DNA of 64,000 nucleotides from JBGPTK01 sp963797765 (GTDB lineage Bacteria; Acidobacteriota; Terriglobia; Acidiferrales; UBA7541), in assembly GCA_963797765.1 (NCBI GenBank), contig CAWCQU010000007.1, positions 434,001-498,000 on the forward strand. The letters run 5' to 3'. Numbering within the stretch: the first letter of the stretch is position 1; every line of letters starts with the position of its first letter. The notes beneath the pieces were generated by a model that was given only the letters and a program-made list of their open reading frames with translations, had not been told where the DNA came from and did no database searches. A program made the translations under genes and the position numbers. Below are positions 19,489 through 29,767 of the stretch, piece after piece.

Positions 19489-20024
19489 CGCGTAGCGGTC
19501 TTGCGTTTAACCACGTAAGGGTGGGCGTGCGGAAACAACTCTTGTGGGTCGGATTCGAGTCGGGATTTTGCCTTCCGGAAATACGATTCATCTATTTCAA
19601 CTCCAATGCCATTTCGTCCGCAACGAAGGGTAGCTAACAGAGTCGTTCCGGTTCCCATGAATGGGTCTAGCACCACGTCATCCGTGAACGAAAACATCCG
19701 CACCAGGCGATACGCCAACTCGACGGGATATGGCGCTGGATGCTGCCTCGTCGATTCCCCCGGAATGGTCCAAATCTGCTGAAACCAGTCGTGGTGCTCA
19801 TCTTTGGTTAATCGAGATGCGTCGCGTTGTTCCTCGGTGGGTTGGCGGTACCCTCCCGGTTTCCGGAGCATCAAAATGAACTCAATATCGTTCTTTATGA
19901 TCGCGTTCGGTTCATAGGGTTTGCCCAGAAAATGTGAGCCGTTCTCGATCTCATACGCCGCGTTCGAAATTTTGTACCAGATAATCGGTGTCAAGTTATC
20001 GAAGCCGAGCTTGCGGCACCGCAC
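19485..20024 (-). pseudogene. N4/N6 amino DNA methyltransferase, 5'-truncated
   Basis: About 179 aa survive. C-terminal motif I is clear (DDVVLDPFMGTGTTLLATLR), as is the following acidic strand NGIGVEIDESYF. The part with LGFDNLTPIIWYKISNAAYE and EFILMLRKPG corresponds to the region after the catalytic motif. The N-terminal D/SPPY catalytic motif of beta-class enzymes is absent. The frame runs upstream only into a repeat-like sequence (20062-20113) and a stop at about 20097, so the 5' end seems lost there. The remnant is probably inactive. It is convergent with the possible nuclease gene at 18754-19488. Confidence 0.75.
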
Positions 20025-20061
20025 GATCAGCTCTGGCCGCGCCCTTCCTTCTTTTGTGTAA

Positions 20062-20113
20062 GTAGGGGCGCTGCGCGCTTTGCGTCCCGGCTCTTAGCTG
20101 GGAAGCCGCGCCC
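20062..20113. repeat. Structured repeat, second copy of the TTTGCGTCCC...GGGAAGC element
   Basis: Inner arms TCCCGGCT (20085-20092) and AGCTGGGA (20096-20103) pair with one G-U. The flanks TTTGCG and AGC match the copy at 8805-8833, whose stem is TCCCGAT/ATCGGGA. An outer GGGCGC/GCGCCC pairing is also present. It sits at the truncated end of the methyltransferase. Confidence 0.6.
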
Positions 20114-20191
20114 ATCTTTTCCCCGCACCCACCCGAGTGTCTACGTCACGTCCCCTGGAATACCACTTGACGACAATGCTAACATAGTAAT

Positions 20192-21013
20192 ATGAACCAA
20201 ACAACAAGCATGACCCATCCAGCACCAGCCAGCGACGCGCCCAGCAATCCAAACGACGTCGCCCTCGCCCTCAACAACAATTCAACCCTCAACCCCACTC
20301 CCGTCGCCCTGCCGCCTTCCGCCGGGCCGGCCGAATCCCCCGAAGATCAACGCCCAGACCCCGTTTTCCTCCATGGCATCAAGTTCCTCGAGCGCATGCA
20401 GGAGAAGTTCGACCCTCTCACCTATTGCCGTGGCCGCCTCCCGGACGCTCCGCCAGCCAGCCAAAGCCGTGGCACCCGCCGCCGCATTTCCTTGCGTCAC
20501 TCTCGCAAATGCAAGGTCTGCAATCATGCCTACCGCGAAGACATCGAATCCGATTACCTGTGTTGGCAGGATCCCGCCAACATTGCCACCCATTACCATC
20601 TTCGCAGCGATTCCTCCATCTATCGCCACGCCCGCGCTGTGGGACTGGACGAAAAGCGCCGCCACAACCTCCGCGGCGCCCTGGAAGTCATCCTCGAACA
20701 ATCCCACAGTGCCAGCATCACTTCCAGCGGAGTGGTCGCCGCAGTCCGCGCCCATGCCGCTCTCGATGACCGCTACGGCTGGATCGAGCCCACCCGGCAC
20801 GTAGTCGTCACCCACGTCAATGCCTTCTCGCCGGTTCAAAAAGCAAAGTCTCTCTCTGCGCCGCGCCGGCGTCGCTTCGCTCCTCGTCCCTCGCGGCGTC
20901 CCGGCAAGCGCAGTCCTCGCGGAATTTCCGCACAATCCAAACGCGGAGCGCGCCGAATTTCCGCCCGCAAAACCTCGATTTCTAATCGCCACCAGAGATC
21001 ACAGTCAAAATAA
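20192..21013 (+). CDS. Hypothetical protein with Cys-rich and HTH-like segment
   Basis: 273 aa, starting in a Pro/Ala/Asn-rich N-terminus (MNQTTSMTHPAPASDAPSNP). The core has RKCKVCNHAYREDIESDYLC, a CxxC plus later Cys that could bind zinc. It is followed by a helix-turn-helix-like stretch, NIATHYHLRSDSSIYRHARA. The C-terminal ~65 residues are very basic and of low complexity. An overlapping +1 frame ends RFLIATRDHSQNKVTT, so a frameshift near 20830 is possible. It has the look of an acidobacterial DNA-binding protein, but no function is recognised. The upstream spacer 20114-20191 shows nothing further. Confidence 0.6.
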   Translation: MNQTTSMTHPAPASDAPSNPNDVALALNNNSTLNPTPVALPPSAGPAESPEDQRPDPVFLHGIKFLERMQEKFDPLTYCRGRLPDAPPASQSRGTRRRISLRHSRKCKVCNHAYREDIESDYLCWQDPANIATHYHLRSDSSIYRHARAVGLDEKRRHNLRGALEVILEQSHSASITSSGVVAAVRAHAALDDRYGWIEPTRHVVVTHVNAFSPVQKAKSLSAPRRRRFAPRPSRRPGKRSPRGISAQSKRGARRISARKTSISNRHQRSQSK

Positions 21014-21044
21014 GGTAACTACATGAAAGAACAGTACATGCAAA

Positions 21045-21066
21045 ATCCTAATCGCTCCTATATCGT
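21045..21066. repeat. Short interspersed repeat, shared with 56590-56611
   Basis: On the minus strand it reads ACGATATAGGAGCGATTAGG and then AT. The copy at 56590-56611 on the plus strand differs at a single base over 22. It is intergenic in both places. Confidence 0.6.
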
Positions 21067-21182
21067 CTCCTTTCGAGCGGTTATAAAATGCCGCGTAAAT
21101 GGAGCGATTGGAAGCCGGCGGCCCGTCCGTCTGACCCGTTCGCCATCCTGGACGGGCCCCCGGCCTTTCGCATCGGGAGAGA

Positions 21183-22503
21183 ATGATGAGTGAATTGCTT
21201 TTGATCCAACGGAAATTTTGGATTGTCGGCGCGATGCTTTTCTTGCATCGCGGTTCCTTCAATTGGATTTGCCCAAAGCGCCGCGGATTCGAAACCAGCC
21301 AGCGAAAAGTCAGATCAGCAAGGGCGCGATGCGCTAGCGACGTTAAAGCAAGTCTGCGCGCGGTATTCCCATGCCACCCGCTACCACATCGAAAGCGTGG
21401 AAGAGTGGCAGATGGACGGCGAATTTGTGCGCCAGTGGAATAAGTCGATCACGAGTGCCGTCGTTTCCAGCGGGAATCGTTACCGCTTTGAATCGCACGA
21501 TCAAGGCTCCTGGTGGACTCTGGTTTCCGATGGAAAGGAAGAATGGATGTACAACGGCGATTCCGGGGAATACACCCAACAGCCGGTGTCCGCCTCTGGC
21601 CCCACTCATTTCAAGACTTCGCAGTATCGTCTCGCCTTCCAGATGAACCAGGCGCAGGAGCTGATCAAAACTTTCGATCGATTGCCTTACCAGGATGGCT
21701 CTCCCGTATTTCTGCCCGACGAAATTTTAGATTGGAACGGCAAGAAGGTGGCCTGCTTGGTGATCGAATATCGAAGAACGATCACGGTGCACTTGCCCGC
21801 TGACATGTCGTACCGGTCGAGATATTGGATCGGCAAAGATGCAGGCGTGTTTCTGAAATCCGAAGAGCACGAGGAAGGCGCCTTGATTCCTACGCAACCA
21901 CACGCCCGCTATGTGAGCGACCGACGAACAGTTTACCCAGTGACCGATCTCGATCCTGCCGGCGAACCGGAGACGCTGTTCCACTTTCCGGCTCCATCCA
22001 CCGCGACGCTCGTCAACGAATTTCAGGATCCGCTAAAGGCTATGGACCGCGGCCCCGAACTCGCCGGTAAGCCCGCCCCCAAAATCGAGTTTCCAGCAGA
22101 AGACGGAAAAACGGTTTCCCTGCAGTCGTTTCAAGGCAGGCCGGTTTTAATCGATTTTTGGGCTACGTGGTGTGGGCCGTGCATGGAATCGATTCCGGTG
22201 CTTGAAAAAATCTATCGTCAAGCAAGCGGTAAGGGATTGGTGATGCTCAGCGTCGACGAAGATGATCAGCCGAAAATTGCCGCGGATTACTTCGCGGATC
22301 ACAAGGAACATTGGCCCAATTTTCACAGCACGGAAGCGATTCGAAATGCGTTTCCGCACCGGGGAATTCCTTTTCTGGTGCTGCTGGATGCATCGGGAAA
22401 AATCGTGTTCGCGAAATCCGGATTTGAAGAATCGGAATTGCGAGAGGCGATTGCGAAATTAGGGCCGGAGTTTGCAAGCGTCAGTGAGACCCCGAAACCG
22501 TGA
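21183..22503 (+). CDS. Exported TlpA-like thioredoxin-fold protein (frameshifted in signal peptide)
   Basis: About 440 aa. The ATG at 21183/21186 gives MMSELLLIQRKFWIVGAML. If one T of the TTTT at 21239-21242 is removed, the frame continues SCIAVPSIGFAQSAADSKP, which makes a textbook signal peptide. Without this shift, only a TTG at 21223 would serve as the start. Residues ~40-280 form a DUF2092-like beta-rich outer-membrane or periplasmic domain. The C-terminal ~150 residues are a TlpA/ResA thioredoxin domain with the redox pair in DFWATWCGPCMESIPVLEKI and cis-Pro in HRGIPFLVLLD. It probably reduces disulfides or senses redox outside the cytoplasm. It is convergent with kdpA, 37 bases apart. 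Confidence 0.85.
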
Positions 22504-22540
22504 AGGCGTGTGGGATATCCGCAATCCGACCGGCCAAGAG

Positions 22541-24265
22541 TTACCGGCCGAGGAAGTGCTCGAGCACGGGTCCCAACGCGAGGGCGGGGAAGAAACTGAG
22601 CCCGCCCACAATCAGCGCGGTTGCGATCAGCAGCGCAGCGAACAATGGCTTGTCGGTGGGAACGGCGTTTTCCGTTTCCTGGCGCTCGATCTGGCCGGCC
22701 AAAAGTCCCGCCAGTGCAAGCGCGGGAATTGCCAGGGCGAAGCGGCCCATCATCATGACGAGAGCCGTCGAGAGATTGTAGAAAGCGGTGTTCGCACTCA
22801 GGCCCGCGAAACTTTGCCCATTGTTGGCAAAGGAAGACGCGTAGGCATAGAAAATTTCCGTAAAGCCATGCGGTCCGGTGTTTGTTACCAGGCCAGCCAA
22901 TCCCGGCTTCGACGCAATGGCCAAAGCTGTGGCGGGCAAAATGGCAAGCGGGCTGGCAAGTGCATACAGTGTGACGAACTTCGTTTCGCACGGTCCGATT
23001 TTTTTGCCCAGGTATTCGGGCATTCTGCCGACCATCAATCCGGCCAGGATCAGTCCGACCAATGCGATCATGATGATGCTGTAAAGGCCGGTCCCCAGGC
23101 CGCCAAAAACAATTTCTCCCAAGAGCATGTTCACCAGAGGCACCGCGCCACCGAGCGGTGTATAGCTATCGTGCGCGGAATTCACGGAGCCGGTGGCGCC
23201 GTTGGATGTAACCACGGCTGCGAGCACCGAGCCACCAATTCCAAAGCGGGTTTCTTTTCCTTCCATGTTGCCGCCCGCTTGTCCTTTCAGCGAGCGAACG
23301 GACAAGTTGTGCTGCTGCGCCAACGCGATATTCCCTTTCTGCTCCGCCCAGCCGCACAGCAACAGCCCCGCGGAAAACAGCACCACCATGACGACGAACA
23401 ACACCCAGCCCTGACGAGGCTTCCCGATCATCCGTCCGAACGTGTTCGTGAAAGCAGCTGGAAGCAAAATGATTGCAAGCAGTTCGATAAAATTGCTCAG
23501 CGGAGTGGGATTTTCGTACGGATGAGCGCCGTTGGCATTGAAAAAGCCGCCTCCATTTGTTCCGAGATTCTTGATGATCTCGAGGGCAGCCACGGGCCCT
23601 TGTGGAATCACTTGTTGGCCTCCGCTCAGAGTGGCCGCCTGGACGTAGTGATTCCAGTTCATCGGCACACCTTGCCAGACCAGAACCAGGCTACCCAAGA
23701 GAGACAGCGGCAGCAATATCCACAACACCGAGCGAACCATATCCACCCAGAAGTTGCCCAGCTTGGATGTTTGATGACGCGCGAACCCACGGATGAAAGC
23801 CACGCCAACCGCCAGGCCCGATGCACCCGCGAGAAAGTTCTGCACGGTCAGGCCGAGCATTTGGCTGGTGTAGCTCATCGTCGTCTCACCGCCGTAGGCT
23901 TGCCAGGTGCTGGTGGTGACGAAGCTGATCGCGGTGTTCATCGCCAGGGCAGGATCTATCCGCGTGGTTTGATAACGGGCGTAAAAAAAGGGCAGGAATT
24001 GTTGCAGCCTCAGGATGGCGTAGAGTGCCAGCGCTCCGGTCAAACCGAAAAGGATGAATGCGACGGAATATTGGGCCCAGTTCATTTCCAGATCAGGATC
24101 AACGCCGGTCAACTTGTAGAGCAGACGTTCCAGTGGGCGCAGCATGGGATCGAGAAACGTTTTCTGGCCGCCGAAGACGCGGGCCATGTACCCACCGAGC
24201 GGTTTAACGAGCGCTGCCACTACAGCGACAAACAATGCGTACTGGAGGAGATTGAAGGCGCTCAC
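22541..24265 (-). CDS. kdpA: Potassium-transporting ATPase subunit A
   Basis: 574 aa from GTG at 24265 (MSAFNLLQYALFVAVVAALV). KdpA is the K+-binding, channel-like subunit of the KdpFABC pump. Selectivity-filter repeats are visible, for example NTAISFVTTSTWQAYGGET, GTNGGGFFNANGAHPYENPT and the later NVMLGEIVFGG-like segment. Many membrane helices run through the protein and the length is normal. The downstream side, where kdpB should lie, holds only the convergent thioredoxin gene, and no kdpF, kdpC or kdpDE is present. As an orphan it cannot pump alone, so partners must lie elsewhere or the locus is broken. Confidence 0.95.
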   Translation of the reverse strand: MSAFNLLQYALFVAVVAALVKPLGGYMARVFGGQKTFLDPMLRPLERLLYKLTGVDPDLEMNWAQYSVAFILFGLTGALALYAILRLQQFLPFFYARYQTTRIDPALAMNTAISFVTTSTWQAYGGETTMSYTSQMLGLTVQNFLAGASGLAVGVAFIRGFARHQTSKLGNFWVDMVRSVLWILLPLSLLGSLVLVWQGVPMNWNHYVQAATLSGGQQVIPQGPVAALEIIKNLGTNGGGFFNANGAHPYENPTPLSNFIELLAIILLPAAFTNTFGRMIGKPRQGWVLFVVMVVLFSAGLLLCGWAEQKGNIALAQQHNLSVRSLKGQAGGNMEGKETRFGIGGSVLAAVVTSNGATGSVNSAHDSYTPLGGAVPLVNMLLGEIVFGGLGTGLYSIIMIALVGLILAGLMVGRMPEYLGKKIGPCETKFVTLYALASPLAILPATALAIASKPGLAGLVTNTGPHGFTEIFYAYASSFANNGQSFAGLSANTAFYNLSTALVMMMGRFALAIPALALAGLLAGQIERQETENAVPTDKPLFAALLIATALIVGGLSFFPALALGPVLEHFLGR

Positions 24266-24409
24266 ATCGCAACTCCCAAAGTGAGTTCCCGGATTGTGGC
24301 AAATGCTCGATTGAGTTTCGGCGTTCCACTATATACCCCGTTGAACCACGAAAGTATATGCGAGCGAGAACATCCAGGCTGTAATGGCGCCGTCCGTTTG
24401 CCTACCAAT

Positions 24410-27284
24410 CTAATTCAGCTTGGAGAATTCGGATTTGGCGGCGACCAGGATTGGGATGCCGGGGTCGGCGTCTTTCCACAGGGTGAAGAAGGCGTCGTAC
24501 GCGGCGCGGGATTTTGCGGTGTCGCCTGCTTGGGCGTAGGCGCGGGCTTGGCCCAGGTGGGCCAGGGAGCTGATGGGATCATTGGTGACTACGCCGGGGT
24601 GGTCCAGGATTTTTTGGAATTCGGCGGCGGCTTGCGGGTCTTGATGAGCTGCTAGGTAGGCTTGGCCGCGGACGTAGACGGGATACATATTGGGAGAGAA
24701 GCGCGTCGTGCCGGGGTAACCGAGCTCGTAGGCAGATGCAGCTTGCAGGGTTTCGATTGCTTTGGCGGCGTTCGCAGCCGTGGCGGCGGGATCGCCGTGA
24801 GAGAGAAATTGCAGCGCTCGGAGAGTGGGCAGCGAATTGAATTGAACGACTGTGTCTCCCGGAAAGCGCTTCGCCAAATCGTCGATTAATTTTTGGGCCT
24901 GCGCAAGTGATTTGGAATCGTCTCCGGTCATCAGCAGGGCCATGGCGGCGACATATTGCGATTCGCGTCCATTGGAAATTGCCAAAGAAGCGGCGGCGCG
25001 CTGGCGGGCTTCGGCGGCGTTTCCGAAGAGGGCTTCGCGGAGCGCGGCGGATGCTTCGTAATTTGCGGCGGTCTCCACTTCTTCGGCGTGCGCGGCGGAA
25101 GAAATGGCGCGAGCGCTGAATTCCCGCGCTTTGGCGAGCTGGCCGTGATAGGCGGCGGTGTTGGATTCGAAATAGAGCAGAACATTTTCCGCGCCAGGCT
25201 GGCCGGCGCTCCAGGCCACTTGCTTGGCCATGGCCGCGGGATCGTTTTTCAGGAAAGCAAGCTGGTAGAGGCAGATTTGCAGCTCGGGCGAATCGAGATT
25301 CTTCGCCAGCGCTTCGTCGGCGGCGGCGCGGGCCTGGTCCAAGCGATTCAGAATTACGTTGAACGTGACCAAGTTTCCGTAGCTCAGGCCATCGGGCGCG
25401 ATGCGGACCGCTTCCAGCGTATCCGCGAGAGCCTTTTCGTACTGGCCGAGGCTCTGGTTGAGGACGCCGAGGTTGGTGGGCGGAATGGGATCGCGCGGAT
25501 AAGTTTGACCCCAAAGTTCATAGATCTGGCGCGCTTTTTCAAGATCGCCCAGCACGAAATCGTAGTAGTGAGATTCGATGTAAAACTTTTCGCGCTCGCT
25601 GACTTTATCGCGGGACTCAAATGCTTTCTTGACGTTTTCACGAGGCAAGATTTTTTTCACCCAGATTGTGATAGCTGGTGCCGAGCAGGGCATAAGCCAT
25701 GGCGAAATTGGAGTCGAGAGAGATGGCGTGCTGGAACAAAGGCACGGCTGCGGCAGAGTCGCCTTTGCCGGACATGGCTTTTCGTCCGAGGCTGAAAGAT
25801 TGCAAGGCTTCGAGCGAAGGAGTGGTGGCTTGCTCGATGGGCGTATCCAGTTTTTGAACGGTGCTGAGCGATTCGCCCAATTTCTCGCGCAGGCTAGAGG
25901 CGGCTTTGCTGAGGGCTTCAAGAACTTTTTCTTTCCCGGCGGCTTGCACTTGTTCCTCGACGAGAGGATCGCCGGTGGTGCAGTTCACGGCTCTGAGACC
26001 GATGACGTAATCGCTACCCATGCTGGCGATGGAGCCGGTGAGATAGGCTTTGCTTCCGGTGCGCTGGCAAAGATCGCGGACGATATTGTTGGTGAGCTTG
26101 GTATCCGCGGGGCGGCCCATGAGCTGAAGAGTTTGTTGAATGCGGTGCTCGGAGATCAAGCTGAGGAAGGGAGATTGTTCGAGCTGGACGGCCAGGCCCT
26201 GGCGGAGCGCGTCGTCGAAAACGGCGTCGCCGGTTTTATTGGTGAAATCGGCGAGGACGATGGTGTCGTTCCCGGTGAGGGCGTGAGTGCGGCGTGAAGT
26301 GAGCAGCCAGCCGCCTCCGATCGCGCCGAGGACGACGACAGCGGCACCGGCGATCATGGCCCATTTGTAGCGGCGATGCAGCGGAGGGCGCGGGATGGCG
26401 ATGGTGGCGGCAGTGAGTCCGGTTTCCGTGTCTCTCTTAAGGCGCTGCAAATCTGCGCGAATTTCTGCGGCGCTTTGATAGCGCAGGTTTCTATCTTTCT
26501 CGAGAGCTTTATTGATGATCTCTTCGAGCTTGGGCGGAACGTCGGGATTGACGGTGTGAGCCAGCGCCGGTTGGCGCGTGAGAATGGCTTCGATGATTAC
26601 GCCGCCGGTGTTTCCGGAATACGCCTGGCGGCCGGTGGCCATTTCATAAAGCAGAAGTCCAAGTGAAAAAAGATCGCTGCGCGAATCGAGATCGTCGCCG
26701 CGGACTTGCTCGGGCGACATGTAAGACGGGGTGCCGCTGATGACGCCGACGATGGAGAGCGATTCCTCGTGAGAATTGCGTGAGGAGCCGGAAGGCTGGT
26801 CGGCCACTGCTTTGGGGACAAGCTTGGCGAGGCCGAAATCGAGAACTTTTGCTTGGCCGCGCTTGGTGACGAAAATGTTTGCGGGCTTGATGTCGCGATG
26901 AATGATGCCTTCTGAGTGCGCAGCGTCGAGCGCGTCGGCAATTTGAATTCCGAGATCGAGAATGCGATCGAGCGGCAGCGGCTTGCTGTTGATATAGCGG
27001 CGCAGCGTATCGCCGTCGATATATTCCATGGCGATGAAGGAGTGGCCGTCCTGCTCGCCGATATCGTAGATGGTGCAAATGCTGGCGTGATTGAGCGCGG
27101 AAGCGGCGTGGGCTTCGCGGCGAAATCGTTCCAGGGTTTGCGAATCTTGCGCGGAATCTTCGGGAAGAAATTTCAACGCGACAGCGCGGTCGAGGCGGGT
27201 GTCCTGAGCTTTAAAGACCACACCCATACCGCCAGCTCCCAATTTCTCGAGAATGCGGTAATGCGAAATGGTCTGGCCGATCAT
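24410..27284 (-). CDS. Ser/Thr protein kinase with TPR domain (frameshifted)
   Basis: About 957 aa after one shift near 25655 (TTTTTT run) that joins YHNLGEKN to ENVKKAFESRDKVSEREKFY. Kinase residues 1-~270: KLGAGGMGVVFKAQD, VALKFLPED, IIHRDIKPANIFVTKRGQAK and YMSPEQVRGDD. A span (WAMIAGAAVVVLGAIGGGWL) follows near residue 325. Then comes a TolB/FlgO-like domain (TIVLADFTNKTGDAVFDDAL), and the second half is a TPR array that ends FFTLWKDADPGIPILVAAKS. The first 50 residues are close to those of the kinase at 5405-7813, and the tail matches the remnant at 5103-5380. Confidence 0.88.
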
Positions 27285-27370
27285 TAGCCTGGGAGAGGCT
27301 CTAGCGAATTTGAGTAGTTGTCAAGTCGCGATTCAAATGCGATCCGAATTCGATCCGGATTCGATCCCGT

Positions 27371-27649
27371 TCAGAGCGTTGGTTCGTCGTGACCCGTGCC
27401 GCTAGCGCGGGTGAGGCGCCGGTCTTCCTTGGGCGGCCGGGGCGATCCCACCACAGTGAGCAGAGACGAGCCTTCGCCAAACGTATGCACCGCAGTGGCG
27501 GGCTCCTGCTCAAGATTAATGTTCTTGTTGCAGACCGTGCAGACAAGCGAGCCGAGGTGTCCGCCGTCAGCCTGGCGGAAAATGTTATAGCGCATGACGC
27601 GTCCGCAACATGTTGGAACCCAGACCGTGGGTGATTTTTCTGACGCCAT
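27371..27649 (-). CDS. Small hypothetical protein with CC and CxxC motifs
   Basis: 92 aa (MASEKSPTVWVPTCCGRVMR). CC near residue 14 and LVCTVCNKNI near residue 39 could make a treble-clef or ribbon-type zinc site; the tail is disordered. It lies between two kinase genes, downstream of neither in an operon sense. The conserved Trp/Val start and Cys pattern argue for a real gene. No family name is recognised. Confidence 0.6.
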   Translation of the reverse strand: MASEKSPTVWVPTCCGRVMRYNIFRQADGGHLGSLVCTVCNKNINLEQEPATAVHTFGEGSSLLTVVGSPRPPKEDRRLTRASGTGHDEPTL

Positions 27650-27813
27650 GGCGATACGGCTCCTTCCTCAGGGATAGCTGCCGGATTATACACTGGAAAG
27701 CATTTGAGTGAAGCTGGGCTGAGGATTTTTGGGGGGAGGGGGCGGAGATGCTGGCCGGGTCGAAGGCACCCCGATAAAAACCATCGGTGTGCAGAAACCA
27801 CACGGCCCATCGA

Positions 27814-27843
27814 AGCTCAGGATAAACTGAAGCCGGCCCCTAC
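27814..27843. repeat. Interspersed repeat with CTCAGGATAAACT core
   Basis: Contains AGCTCAGGATAAACT followed by GAAGCCGGCCCCTAC. A relative lies at 59286-59335 (AACTCAGGATAAACT, then CGCCCCTAC). Both sit in intergenic sequence next to real genes. Confidence 0.45.
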
Positions 27844-27925
27844 AGCAGAGGAAAAGGCCGCACAGCAGGGCTTGCCGTCTGCGGATGGGGAGAGGATAAT
27901 TCGGCGCAGAGTTCGGCGGATTTAG

Positions 27926-29751
27926 TTGGCGGGAGATCACATGAGCGACGAAATCAAGCAGCGGATTGGGGATTATGAGGTGCTGGGTGTGTTGGGTAGC
28001 GGGGGGATGGGGCGCGTCTACAAGGTGCGCAATGTGATTTCGGATCGCGTGGAGGCGATGAAGATTTTGCTGCCGAATCTGGCGGGGCGGCAGGAACTGG
28101 CCGATCGTTTTTTGAACGAGATTAAATTGCTGGCGAGTTTGGATCATCCGAATATTGCAGCACTGCGCACGGCGCTGACCGTGGACAATCAGTTGTTGAT
28201 GATCATGGAGTATGTGGAAGGGACGACACTCGCAGCGCGGCTCGAACACGGGCCGATTCCCATCGGTGAAACTTTGGACTACATCAACCAGGTGCTGGCG
28301 GCGCTGAGTTACGCGCACGCGCGCGGCGTGATCCATCGCGATATCAAGCCGGGAAACATGATGCTGACTCCGAATGGAGTCGTAAAGCTGATGGATTTTG
28401 GCATCGCGCGATCTGGGACGGATGGCGGAATGACCAAGACGGGGACGACGCTGGGGTCGGTGCATTACATGTCTCCGGAACAGGTGCGCTGCGAGCCGAT
28501 CGATGCGCGGTCGGATTTATATTCGCTGGGAATCACTTTGTACGAACTGGTGACGGGGCAGCGGCCGTTCCAGGCCGATAGCGAATTTTCGCTGATGGCA
28601 GCGCAGGTGAAGGAAATTCCCAAACCTCCCGTGCAATTGCAGGCCGGGCTTCCGGCGGGATTGAATGAAATAATTTTGATGGCGATTCAGAAGGATCCGG
28701 CGCGGCGGTTTCAATCGGCGGAAGCGTTTCGGAATGCGTTGAGCAATGTGGAGTGCGATTCGAGCGGGCAGACTGCGACGATGGATATTCGGCCGGGATA
28801 TGTTGCGCCTGTGGCGGCGGGAGCCGCTTCGCCTGCGGCGGTGAAGGTGACGCCGACTGTAGCCCAGCCGCCTTCGCCAAGTTCAACACCGGCTTCGGCG
28901 GCTGCGCCGCACACGGCAGGATCGACGACTGGGGCCGCGCCGCGCGTTGCTACGGTGGCGGCTGCTCCTGCGGCGACCACGCATGCTGCTGGCAATGTGC
29001 CGCCTGTGAAAAATGATCATCATGTTTTGTACATAACGCTGGGAGCGGTGCTGGCGTTGGCGGCGCTGGTGGGCGCGGGAACTTACGTTTCTGCGCGGCG
29101 CGGGCGCGCGAACCAGGGCGGATCGATGCTGCCGCCTTCGCCAAATTCAACACCGGCTTCGGCGGCTGCGCCGCAAACGCCAGGTTCGACACCGGGGCCG
29201 GCTTCGCAACGCCCGATTCGAATTCGACGCCCTCGGCGTCCGGCGTCCACGGAACCGGCGGCGGAGGGAGCGGCGCGCCTGCTGATCCGAATGGAACGGA
29301 AATGCCAGCTCCGGCTAGCGCGCCGGCGGAAACGAAAGCGAGTGGTGCAAATCCGGCCACTTCTTCACGCGCGAGTGGTAAGAGCTCGGCTGCAGCGGCA
29401 AAGGAAGCGGCTGCGCAGGCCGCTCAGCAGGCTGCGAACGACCAGGCTGCGGCTGCAAGCGCTGCAGCCGCGGCGGAAAAAGAGAAATTGGATCAATTGG
29501 AACTCTCGATCGACCAACTGCAGAGTCGCATCGATTCGGCGAACAATAGTTTGGAGGGCATCGAGCAGGAGCAGAGCCGGTCGGGAATGCGGATGCGGTC
29601 AGACATTACGGCTGCACGCAGCGCCATGTTGAACAGCTTGAAAAAAGCACAGGATGCTGTGGCGGATCATGACTTCGATCAGGCCAAGCGATATTCCGAC
29701 CAGGCGGAAGCGAATCTGGAAATCGTTGAGCATTTCCTGGGGCGGCGGTGA
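27926..29751 (+). CDS. Ser/Thr protein kinase with Ala/Pro linker and coiled-coil tail (frameshifted)
   Basis: About 608 aa. The likely ATG is at 27941 (MSDEIKQRIGDYEVLGVLGS). Kinase signatures: GSGGMGRVYKVRN, EAMKILLPN, VIHRDIKPGNMMLTPNGVVK, LMDFGIARS and YMSPEQVRCE. After residue ~285 comes an Ala/Pro/Ser linker, a span (VLYITLGAVLALAALVGAGT) and a second linker. Near 29206 one base is missing, and the frame continues TPDSNSTPSASGVHGTGGGG and on into a charged coiled coil (EKLDQLELSIDQLQSRIDSA) that ends FLGRR. The periplasmic coiled coil could bind wall or partner proteins. Confidence 0.85.
28868..29190 (+). repeat. Two ~58-bp direct repeats inside the kinase linker
   Basis: 28868-28926 and 29132-29190 both read CCGCCTTCGCCAA(G/A)TTCAACACCGGCTTCGGCGGCTGCGCCGCA and then diverge slightly. 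They encode the Pro/Ser/Ala segments on each side of the membrane span (SPSSTPASAAAPHT and SPNSTPASAAAPQT). They may have arisen by internal duplication. Confidence 0.75.
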
Positions 29752-29767
29752 CGTGGCATCGCTCTAT

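Noticed and set aside
22472..24655. 727-codon plus-strand open frame
   Set aside because: It lies antisense to kdpA, whose residues are clearly conserved; the composition (His/Gln/Arg-rich) is typical of a GC-driven shadow frame.
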